From the NCBI RefSeq assembly GCF_022867885.1, contig NZ_JALIFP010000038.1, positions 1-39,128 on the forward strand: a DNA stretch of 39,128 nucleotides. The letters are read 5' to 3'. Under the pieces are notes generated by a model. It was given only the letters and a program-made list of their open reading frames with translations, ran no database searches and had not been told where the DNA came from. The stretch is from Lederbergia sp. NSJ-179. Its GTDB lineage: Bacteria > Bacillota > Bacilli > Bacillales > Bacillaceae_C. This document shows positions 1 through 6,970 of this stretch, piece by piece; positions within the stretch are counted from its first letter, which is position 1, and each line of letters begins with the position of its first letter. The translations under genes were made by a program, and so were the position numbers.

Positions 1-164
1 GAGTAAATAAGTTAATAATTGAGGGTACAACTTGTCACTTCCTATTCTGGGATTTTGGGTGTGTGGTAACCTCAATTATCTTCAGATTTTAGGGGGGTGG
101 CAAGTTTTTTGTATTCTAAGCCCTATAAATCAAGATTTTATTAACTTTTTACTATATAAGTTTT

Positions 165-183
165 GACAATACGTATGTCGTAT
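165..183. promoter_or_regulatory. Candidate operator upstream of WYL regulator
   Basis: An inverted repeat GACA-N7-TGTC overlaps a second one, ATACG-N5-CGTAT, around a central TACGTA. It lies 14 bases before the start codon of the WYL regulator gene, just upstream of its ribosome binding site. The position suits an autoregulatory operator, but this is inferred from symmetry alone. Confidence 0.3.
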
Positions 184-196
184 ATGGGAGGAAAAG

Positions 197-1105
197 ATGA
201 AAAAAATTGAGCGACTTATCTCGATCGTGATGATCTTGTTACAAAAGGAAGTTGTTTCAGCATCAGAATTTAGTCGACTTTTTCATGTAACCAAACGAAC
301 GATTCAGCGTGATATGGAGACATTAAGTTATGCAAATGTCCCTATTTATGCGAAATATGGTGCTGAAGGAGGATATGCGCTAATGGAAGAGTATAAATTC
401 GATAAACGATTATTAAATCACAAGGATATTGAAAATATACTCATAGCGTTAGGTGGTTTTGAGCAATTGATTACGAATCAAGAAATTCAAGCGACTATTC
501 AAAAAATCAAAGGAATGACTAGCGCAGCTATTTCTCCAAAACTTGATTTAACTTTTTATGATTGGCCAGGAAGAAGTCAAATCAAAGAAGATATTTTATT
601 TATCAAGCAAGCAATTGAGAATAATTGGTTATTAAAGATCGAGTATGTGGACCAAAAAGGAAACAAAACGTATAGAGTTGTAGAACCATATAAGTTACAT
701 GTAAGCGAAATGCATTGGTATCTATTTGGGTATAGTTTAGAACGAGAAGACTATCGAACGTTCAAATTGACGAGGATATTAAATATCCAAAAAGACGGTT
801 CCTTTGTCCCAAGATTTGATAAGGAATTGAAAGAAGAAAAGCCACACAATGAACAACAAAATTTGGTTAATGTGCAGCTATTGATAGATGTTGCTGTAAG
901 AGATCAATTTATCGAGAGATACGGAAAAAATGTCGTTACAAAAGTGACGACAAGAAGTTACCTTGCCACAATTGAATTGCCTGAGAATCAATTTGCCTAC
1001 CAGTTTTTAGCAGGATTTGGAAATAAAGTTAAAATTATGAAGCCGAAAGGTTTTATTGCTAATTATGTAAACTTTTTAGAGGAAGCAGTGAAGATTTACA
1101 AATAA
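197..1105 (+). CDS. WYL-domain transcriptional regulator (YafY/DeoR-like)
   Basis: This is a 302-residue DNA-binding regulator of the HTH-11 plus WYL type. Residues about 1-60 form a winged helix-turn-helix (SEFSRLFHVTKRTIQRDMET is the recognition region), followed by the GGYAL turn typical of YafY proteins. The middle (about 135-210) is the WYL ligand-sensing domain, ending in a stretch with YLFGYSLEREDYRTFKLTRI. The C-terminal WCX extension is also present, so the length is normal. The ATG has a clear GGGAGG site 9 bases upstream. Proteins of this class sense a small molecule or nucleic acid ligand; the ligand cannot be told here. It stands alone and faces the same way as the sugar genes downstream, but a 398-base gap separates it from them. 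Confidence 0.9.
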   Translation: MKKIERLISIVMILLQKEVVSASEFSRLFHVTKRTIQRDMETLSYANVPIYAKYGAEGGYALMEEYKFDKRLLNHKDIENILIALGGFEQLITNQEIQATIQKIKGMTSAAISPKLDLTFYDWPGRSQIKEDILFIKQAIENNWLLKIEYVDQKGNKTYRVVEPYKLHVSEMHWYLFGYSLEREDYRTFKLTRILNIQKDGSFVPRFDKELKEEKPHNEQQNLVNVQLLIDVAVRDQFIERYGKNVVTKVTTRSYLATIELPENQFAYQFLAGFGNKVKIMKPKGFIANYVNFLEEAVKIYK

Positions 1106-1468
1106 AAATGTTCATAGGTCGGTTAGTGAAAAGGGAAAAATAGCACAGGAAACTTTGGACTTCAACGAAATTGCCCCTAATGTGTAATCCTTCCACTTCA
1201 GGTCACCTGTATAACATTTTGCTCGTTCTTCCGAATAACTCTCGTCTAGTTCTCCATTTTGTAGTGTTTAAGTAAGTAAATTGGATAACAGCTTCATGTA
1301 TCCCATCTTCAGGATAATGTTGATAATCCGTTATAAATGTGTATATTTAGATACAATCGGTTATTTCTATACTCTCTTTTTTACCTCCTCCATCCTAATA
1401 GTATGGACACTATCCTAACAGGGGGTAAATGGGAAAAAATATTTTAAACTAGAATTTTTAGTTTAATT
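1106..1468. other. Gene-free gap, decayed sequence
   Basis: No gene with a start and ribosome binding site was found on either strand. Short open stretches on the minus strand (about 1220-1340) look like the remains of a coding region interrupted by stops, but I cannot assign them to a family. No clear terminator follows the WYL gene. Confidence 0.4.
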
Positions 1469-1484
1469 AATATAATATTATATT
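1469..1484. promoter_or_regulatory. 16-bp perfect AT palindrome, candidate GntR operator
   Basis: AATATAATATTATATT is a perfect palindrome 19 bases before the ATG of the GntR-LacI gene. It contains a TATAAT that could be the -10 box. A repressor bound here would block its own promoter. AT-only palindromes also arise by chance in this base composition, so confidence is modest. Confidence 0.35.
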
Positions 1485-1503
1485 TAATTGAGAGGTGCTA
1501 TAT

Positions 1504-2604
1504 ATGAAACCGTTGTATGAACAAATATATGAATCATTGAAGAAAGATATCGTATCAACAAAATATAAAGTTGGAGATCAAGTTCCGTCAGAAAAAGAGT
1601 TGTCTACGTATTATGATGTCAGTACAATTACAGCTAAAAAAGCTTTAGAAAAGCTTGCGAATGAAGGGTTAGTCTTTCGAAAACGAGGTAAGGGAACATT
1701 TGTTTCTGAACGTACTACCGAGATGGAGCCTGTAAAAAAAGATATGGCAGGTAAAAAACCGTTGTTTGGTTTGGTTCTTACTTCTTTTGATGAAAGTTTT
1801 GGGAATGATTTAATCGCAAGCCTTGAAGAAGCATCTCTGAATAAATGTTTTATTATTTTAAGACGTTCTTTAAGTATTCCAAGCCGAGAAGACGAGGTCA
1901 TAAAGGAACTACTTGAATACGGAATAGATGGTCTAATCATCATACCAGCTAAGGCTGAACATTATAGTTTAGAGATCCTTAAAATGGTAGTGAATCAATT
2001 TCCTTTAGTGTTAATTGATAGGTCATTTAAAAAGCTAGCCGCTACGACCGTTTCAACAGATAATGAACAAGCGGCTAAAATGGGAGTGAATCATTTATTT
2101 GATCTTGGACACGAAAATATAGGTGTGCTCATACCTAAGGACAACGATATAACGGCTATTTATGATCGTATTAATGGGATTGTGGAAGCATTTGCAGAAA
2201 AAAAGGTGATCATTAATCGGGATCTTTGGTGCTCAGATATAAAAAGTCCACATCCCACTCATGAAGATGTGGAGAAAGATATAGAAACCATAAAAAATCA
2301 TATTAAGGAGCACCCAGAAATTACGGCTCTATTTGCACTTGAGTACAACATTGCCATGTCAGCAAAACGAGCTGTCGAACAATTAAATCTAAGGGTACCT
2401 GAAGACATATCCATCCTCTGTTTCGATAGTCCTCCACGAAATAAGTTGGAATGGAATTTTACTCACATTGAACAGGATGAAGAACTAATTGGTCAATTGG
2501 CCTTAAGTAAATTAATGGAAATGCAAAATGGTGATTTTATAGTGGACGATATTCGTGTGCCAGCAACACTCGTGAAAGGAGGCTCAACAAAGATATTAGA
2601 TTAG
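1504..2604 (+). CDS. GntR-LacI hybrid transcriptional repressor (AraR-type)
   Basis: The protein is 366 residues from the ATG at 1504. An upstream in-frame GTG at 1495 lies inside the GAGAGGTG ribosome binding site, so the ATG is preferred. Residues about 1-70 are a GntR winged helix (PLYEQIYESLKKDI, then VPSEKELSTYYDVSTITAKK and the RGKGTFV wing). Residues about 85-366 are a LacI/periplasmic-binding-protein-like effector domain (DGLIIIPAK, LIDRSF, STDNEQAAKMGVNHL, VPEDISILCFD). This architecture is that of B. subtilis AraR, a repressor released by a sugar. By position it probably controls the LplBC-lipoprotein-mannosidase genes beginning at 3069 and perhaps itself. The effector sugar is not known. 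Confidence 0.9.
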   Translation: MKPLYEQIYESLKKDIVSTKYKVGDQVPSEKELSTYYDVSTITAKKALEKLANEGLVFRKRGKGTFVSERTTEMEPVKKDMAGKKPLFGLVLTSFDESFGNDLIASLEEASLNKCFIILRRSLSIPSREDEVIKELLEYGIDGLIIIPAKAEHYSLEILKMVVNQFPLVLIDRSFKKLAATTVSTDNEQAAKMGVNHLFDLGHENIGVLIPKDNDITAIYDRINGIVEAFAEKKVIINRDLWCSDIKSPHPTHEDVEKDIETIKNHIKEHPEITALFALEYNIAMSAKRAVEQLNLRVPEDISILCFDSPPRNKLEWNFTHIEQDEELIGQLALSKLMEMQNGDFIVDDIRVPATLVKGGSTKILD

Positions 2605-2662
2605 TAAATAATTTACATTGAATTTTAATAGGATGGTTCACTTAATAGGCTATGTAAGCGTT

Positions 2663-2696
2663 AAAATATCCTCACTGTTCATGGGGATATTTTTTT
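2663..2696 (+). terminator. Rho-independent terminator
   Basis: The stem AAAATATCC / GGATATTTT has a 13-base loop and runs into a T tract. It lies about 60 bases after the GntR-LacI stop codon and separates that gene from the ABC transporter operon. Confidence 0.75.
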
Positions 2697-2730
2697 AATT
2701 TAACAGAGAGGAAAAATTGGCTGATGCTAA

Positions 2731-2837
2731 GGTCTAGCTCCAGGCGCCATCGGCTCGAGGTCATAAACCCACGCCAATAAAAGTCAAAACCGGACTTTTA
2801 TTGTCGACGATTACGGGCGCCTTGCACTTTTCTTAAA
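2731..2837 (+). repeat. Dispersed structured repeat, copy 1
   Basis: This element starts with TCTAGCTCCAG and ends with GGGCGCCTTGCACTTTTCTT. In between is the hairpin AAAAGTCAAAACCGGACTTTT-like (AAAAGTC / GACTTTT). A longer copy with the same two ends and the same hairpin is at 20531-20721, and a short degraded copy is near 24053. Repeats with these ends are scattered between genes in many Bacillaceae genomes. No coding potential is seen. Confidence 0.75.
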
Positions 2838-2940
2838 TATCATAACTTATGCTAAAACTTTGGTGATCGTAAACATATGGAATTTGATTGACTGGGGATA
2901 ATTTTTTAAAAGCAATACAATGTTTGACCCATAGAATATA

Positions 2941-2969
2941 TTGACATAATAAGTAGGTTGGATTATACT
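2941..2969 (+). promoter_or_regulatory. SigA promoter of the LplBC/mannosidase operon
   Basis: TTGACA at 2941-2946 and TATACT at 2964-2969 are separated by 17 bases, a near-consensus vegetative promoter. Transcription would start about 2976, leaving a leader of roughly 90 bases before the permease gene at 3069. Confidence 0.75.
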
Positions 2970-3068
2970 TATTGCAATCGGATACATATTACTTGTAGGT
3001 TATTATTATATTAAGTTATTTCACTATATTCATTATTCATCTGATATTGAAAGGAAAGTGAGGAAGGT

Positions 3069-4034
3069 ATGCATAATGTAGGCGCAATCAGTACACAAAC
3101 GAATCAGCCCAGTCTAAATAAGAATAACAAAAAGAGTATCTGGGGCAGAATTTGGCAACATCGTTTGTACTATCTTTTTATGCTTCCGGGTATTATTTGG
3201 TTTTTTATCTTTTCGTATATTCCCATGTATGGCTTAACAGTAGCGTTTAAAGATTTTAATTTTGTTGGGGGGATTACAGGGAGTCCTTGGGCAGGATTGA
3301 AGTATTTTAAAGAGTTTTTTAATTTTTATCAATCCTGGGAAATTATTCGCAACACACTCACGATCAGTTTAATGAAACTGTTAATAGGATTTCCAATGCC
3401 AATCATTTTAGCTTTACTATTAAATGAAGTAAAAGCTCTTAAGTTTAAAAAAGTTGTACAAACTATTTCTTATTTACCCCATTTTATTTCATGGGTTGTC
3501 GTTGTGACCATTTTGCAACGATTGCTTACTCCATATGGTGGCCCAGTTAATGAAATTCTATCTTCTTTAGGTTTCGACAAGATTCAATTTTTAGGTAATC
3601 TCTCTTATTTTTATCAGGTCGTTATAGCTTCAGATATCTGGAAAACAGTAGGCTTTGGAGCGATTATCTACCTGGCAGCCATTTCAGGAGTTGATCAGCA
3701 ATTATATGAGTCTGCCAAAATGGATGGGGCAAATAGATTTAGACAAATATGGCATATTACATTGCCTTCTATACGCCCTGTAATGGTCATTATGTTCCTC
3801 CTAGCATGTGGAAATATTATGACCGTTGGTTATGAACAATTGTTGCTTTTAAATACCCCTGCAACTGCTTCGATTGGAACCGTTTTAGACGTATATGTCA
3901 TTCAATCAGGATTAGAGCAAGGTCGAATAAGTTATGGGACGGCGGTAGGATTATTCCAAGGCATAATTGGTGTGATTCTCATTATAGTGGCTAATAGCAT
4001 CAGCAAAAGGGTAAACGAGACATCATTATGGTAA
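3069..4034 (+). CDS. ABC sugar transporter permease, LplB family
   Basis: This is a 321-residue integral membrane protein of the CUT1 carbohydrate importer class. After a hydrophilic N-terminus (about 1-30) come six predicted membrane segments, the first near residues 33-53 (YYLFMLPGIIWFFIFSYIPM). The cytoplasmic EAA loop that docks to the ATPase reads YESAKMDGANRFRQIWHITL. The FSYIPMYG and GLKYFKEFF motifs after the first segment mark the LplB/YtcP-type subfamily, which usually imports oligosaccharides or plant and glycan fragments. It pairs with the LplC-type permease 16 bases downstream and the lipoprotein at 5007. No ATPase gene is present, which is usual for this class in Firmicutes. The ATG follows GGAAGGT. 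Confidence 0.93.
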   Translation: MHNVGAISTQTNQPSLNKNNKKSIWGRIWQHRLYYLFMLPGIIWFFIFSYIPMYGLTVAFKDFNFVGGITGSPWAGLKYFKEFFNFYQSWEIIRNTLTISLMKLLIGFPMPIILALLLNEVKALKFKKVVQTISYLPHFISWVVVVTILQRLLTPYGGPVNEILSSLGFDKIQFLGNLSYFYQVVIASDIWKTVGFGAIIYLAAISGVDQQLYESAKMDGANRFRQIWHITLPSIRPVMVIMFLLACGNIMTVGYEQLLLLNTPATASIGTVLDVYVIQSGLEQGRISYGTAVGLFQGIIGVILIIVANSISKRVNETSLW

Positions 4035-4050
4035 AGGAGGCCGATTATAA

Positions 4051-4941
4051 ATGAAAAAAAGGCGGTCATTATTTTCCGTTTTTAATTACCTGTTCCTTGC
4101 TTTATTTTCTTTCGTAACATTATACCCGTTTATTTATATTCTCGCCTATTCATTAAGTGATGGTGTAGAAGCTTTGAAACATCCCATTTACTTTTTTCCA
4201 AGAGGGTTCACCTTTGAAAATTACATTACTATTTTTAAAGATAGTACATTTTTAAATGCATATATTATTACGATTCTACGAACAGTTATTGGTACGTTCC
4301 TGCATGTTTTTCTATCAGCGCTATTTGCATATGCCTTGACAAGAAAAGAATTGCCAGGTAAAACCTTTTTCACTTTCTATATATTTATTCCATCCATTTT
4401 TGGTGGTGGTATGATCCCTAACTTTATTCTCTACCGGGAACTGGGTTTGATCAATAACTTTTGGGTATATGTGTTTCCGTTCTTGTTTAGTTTCTTCCAT
4501 ATCATTATTATGCGTACCTTCTTCCAGCAATTACCTAATTCATTAGAAGAAGCTGCTCAAATAGATGGTGCCAGTAATTTTCGGACTTTTACGAGGATTA
4601 TATTACCTTTATCAATGCCAGTTCTTGCAACAGTTGCCTTATTCCAAGGTGTGTTTCACTGGAATGATTGGTTTACCGGAACCTATTTTGTTACAGAAGA
4701 GGCTTTAAGACCTGTTCAAACTCTACTCAATCAATTATTAACAGAATCAGAAGCTTTATCTAATGCCGCTCAAAAAGCGTCACAAACGGGTACGACTGTT
4801 TCAACGGGTATGATTTCTGTTACGCCAGAATCTTTACGTATGGCTACATTAATCGTTGCAACATTGCCGATTATTTGTATTTACCCATTCTTGCAGAAAT
4901 ATTTTGTAAAAGGCGTCATGATTGGTTCAATAAAAGAGTAA
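4051..4941 (+). CDS. ABC sugar transporter permease, LplC/YtcP family
   Basis: This is the 296-residue second permease of the same CUT1 importer. The first membrane segment is near residues 10-33 (YLFLALFSFVTLYPFIYIL), and the EAA loop is LEEAAQIDGASNFRTFTRII. The FHWNDWFTGTYFV stretch and a C-terminal VKGVMIGSIKE are characteristic of LplC/YtcP proteins. A good AAAGGAGG site precedes the ATG. It should form a heterodimer with the preceding permease, receive sugar from the lipoprotein at 5007 and be energised by an ATPase encoded elsewhere. Confidence 0.93.
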   Translation: MKKRRSLFSVFNYLFLALFSFVTLYPFIYILAYSLSDGVEALKHPIYFFPRGFTFENYITIFKDSTFLNAYIITILRTVIGTFLHVFLSALFAYALTRKELPGKTFFTFYIFIPSIFGGGMIPNFILYRELGLINNFWVYVFPFLFSFFHIIIMRTFFQQLPNSLEEAAQIDGASNFRTFTRIILPLSMPVLATVALFQGVFHWNDWFTGTYFVTEEALRPVQTLLNQLLTESEALSNAAQKASQTGTTVSTGMISVTPESLRMATLIVATLPIICIYPFLQKYFVKGVMIGSIKE

Positions 4942-5006
4942 ATAATCTCTTCATATCTATGGTGAAGATTATTATACATTTAAAAATTAAATTAGGAGGG
5001 GTTTCA

Positions 5007-6653
5007 ATGAAGGGGAAATTTTTCAGAACGTTTATGGTGTTCATGACAGTTTTACTACTTAGCTTTTTAGCGGCATGTAGTGATGGTAGTAAAAGCAGTA
5101 GCAGTAAGCAAGAGGATGGAGAAATTACTTTAAAAGTACTACATAACTGGAATGGATCAGGAGCGGGTGCCCCGGAGGATCCAATGAAAAATCCGGTTGC
5201 GGATAAAATAGCAGAGAAAACTGGTGTAAGATTTGACATGGAATATACGAATGGCAGTGAAGTAGAAAAATTGACTCAAGTATTAGCAACCGGTGATTTT
5301 CCCGACGTTTATATAGGTCCAGCATGGGGGAAGGAAGCCGAATTATTATTGCAAGCTGCTAATCAAGGAATGTTGCATGACTTAACACCATATATAAAAG
5401 AGTATCCTAACTTGGCCGAAGTGGTTAAAAAAGAGAATATGTCTATTTCTTTATACAATGATATTATCAGCAAACAAGAAAGCGGCCAGTTTATTCTCCA
5501 CTCTATGTATCCAGCTACGGAAGCGGATATTGAGGATTGGTTATATGGTTTGTATGTAAATAAAGATATTGCAGATGAGTTAGGGGTAGACCCAAATTCT
5601 GTACAGACGCCTGAAGACCTTTATAACTTTTTGAAGGAGATTAAAGAGGGTAAGTTTGAAGCCAATGGTAATTCTGTGTTCCCATTAGGTACGTATGATA
5701 ATGGTTGGCCATTAGATATTACTTCTGAGATGTTTGTCCCTGTTGCAGGTGCTGGTAGTTGGTTTATTGATGATAAAGGAAATGCTAGGTACAACTTTAT
5801 GACGGAGGAATATGAGGAATGGATTCTATTTATGAGAAAGCTGATGAGCGAGGGGTTACTCGATCCTGAAGCATTTTCACATACAGGAACAATCGCAAGA
5901 GAGAAAATTGCACAAGGTAGGTATGCTGTCATACCAGGCCAATTTGAAGGTGTTTGGAATGATGCAAAAAAAGGTGGGAATCAGAAGAAGTATGTTCCTT
6001 TAGGTCCATTGGAAGACTTTAGTGGGGATCGCTATCGCACAGAATTTAATGTACAAGGAAGTCAGCTCATTGCAGTGTCTGCAAATTTATCTGAAGAAAA
6101 GCTAGAGGCATTTGTGAAAATGTTTGATTATTTATCTAGTGATGAAGGGTATCTACTAACTAAATTTGGTGTCGAAGGTGTGCATTATGATTTGGAGGAC
6201 GGAGAAGTAGTTGCTAAGGAAGAGATGGTGCAGAAAATAAAAGATGACACCTTTAAAAATGAAGGGGTTGGTCATTATCTTGCCTTTTCAGGTTTAGATC
6301 GTGAAGATTCTCTTGGTGGTGGTCCTTTTGGTCATCAATATGATGAAAAAAGTGAAGTGAAAAAAGAAGTTACAGAGATTAGAAGAAAGGATGGAATTAA
6401 GCCTACTACTGGGATTGATCCATATTCAGTATTAAAAAATCATCCGAAATTTGATCAAATAGAACCCATTACCATTGTAATGGGAGATGCCGTACAACAA
6501 GCGATTCACGCTGGGACTGAAGAAGAAGCACTAGGTATTATGAATAAAACCCGAGATGCATTAAAGAAGGCAGGGATAGAAGAAGTTGCAGCTGAAATTA
6601 CAAAGCAAGCTCAAGACGGTACAGAATTTATGCGCTATCGAACTTCGAACTAG
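5007..6653 (+). CDS. Extracellular sugar-binding lipoprotein (LplA-like)
   Basis: The protein is 548 residues from the ATG at 5007, which has an ideal AGGAGGGG site 6 bases upstream. Longer readings from 4875 overlap the permease gene and lack a ribosome site. The signal peptide (FMTVLLLSFLAAC) has a lipobox with Cys24 as the lipidated residue, then a Ser/Lys/Asp-rich linker. The mature protein is a large cluster-type solute-binding protein of about 520 residues, as in LplA/YtcQ. The TGDFPDVYIG motif is the conserved hinge region of the family. It captures the oligosaccharide outside the membrane and hands it to the two permeases just upstream. The alpha-mannosidase downstream suggests a mannose-containing ligand; this is inference from context. 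Confidence 0.92.
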   Translation: MKGKFFRTFMVFMTVLLLSFLAACSDGSKSSSSKQEDGEITLKVLHNWNGSGAGAPEDPMKNPVADKIAEKTGVRFDMEYTNGSEVEKLTQVLATGDFPDVYIGPAWGKEAELLLQAANQGMLHDLTPYIKEYPNLAEVVKKENMSISLYNDIISKQESGQFILHSMYPATEADIEDWLYGLYVNKDIADELGVDPNSVQTPEDLYNFLKEIKEGKFEANGNSVFPLGTYDNGWPLDITSEMFVPVAGAGSWFIDDKGNARYNFMTEEYEEWILFMRKLMSEGLLDPEAFSHTGTIAREKIAQGRYAVIPGQFEGVWNDAKKGGNQKKYVPLGPLEDFSGDRYRTEFNVQGSQLIAVSANLSEEKLEAFVKMFDYLSSDEGYLLTKFGVEGVHYDLEDGEVVAKEEMVQKIKDDTFKNEGVGHYLAFSGLDREDSLGGGPFGHQYDEKSEVKKEVTEIRRKDGIKPTTGIDPYSVLKNHPKFDQIEPITIVMGDAVQQAIHAGTEEEALGIMNKTRDALKKAGIEEVAAEITKQAQDGTEFMRYRTSN

Positions 6654-6682
6654 TATTCGATTCGGAAAGTGAGCATTATCCA

Positions 6683-6711
6683 AAGGTCCCCTTGATATCA
6701 GAGGGGACCTT
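6683..6711 (+). terminator. Stem-loop after the lipoprotein gene
   Basis: A 9-bp stem AAGGTCCCC / GGGGACCTT with an 11-base loop starts 30 bases after the stop codon. It has no T tract, so it is more likely an mRNA-stabilising or partial-termination structure that keeps the binding protein message more abundant than the mannosidase message. Confidence 0.5.
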
Positions 6712-6774
6712 AAATCCTATGTAACTATTATACATTTTACATTTAGGTATGATCATTTTGGAATGAACTTAGAA

Positions 6775-6910
6775 TTGCGGAACTTCGGAGTCTGAATGCT
6801 GAACTTTTAACTTCAATTGCTGAAGTTTGGGGTCTGAATGCTGAACTTTCGGTGTAAATGCTGAACTTTTTGATCCGATTGCTGAAGTTCGGGGCTGAAT
6901 TGCTGAACTT
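6775..6910 (+). repeat. Seven-unit degenerate tandem repeat, period about 21 bp
   Basis: Seven copies of a TTGCTGAACTT-like core begin at about 6775, 6796, 6817, 6838, 6858, 6878 and 6899. Cores vary between AATGCTGAACTT and ATTGCTGAAGTT, and each is followed by a less conserved spacer. The array fills much of the gap between the lipoprotein and mannosidase genes and ends 60 bases before the mannosidase start. No start codon or ribosome site suggests it is translated. Confidence 0.75.
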
Positions 6911-6970
6911 CTGCGCCTGGGAAGAATCAGTAGACTTTACTTTACCAATACATTCATGGAGGATTTAAAA

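Noticed and set aside
15-79. A 10-bp inverted repeat (ATAATTGAGG / CCTCAATTAT) at the left edge
   Set aside because: The arms are 45 bases apart and its context is cut by the window edge, so no role can be supported.
163-191. TTGACA before the first WYL gene as a promoter
   Set aside because: A -10 box at the right distance would fall on the ribosome binding site, so this TTGACA is unlikely to be the gene's promoter.
2651-2665. Possible catabolite-repression (cre) site ATGTAAGCGTTAAAA
   Set aside because: It lacks the conserved C-A at the right end and lies after the GntR-LacI gene, not at a promoter.
4875-5006. N-terminal extension of the lipoprotein gene
   Set aside because: It overlaps the permease gene, has no ribosome site, and would bury the signal peptide; the ATG at 5007 is clearly the start.
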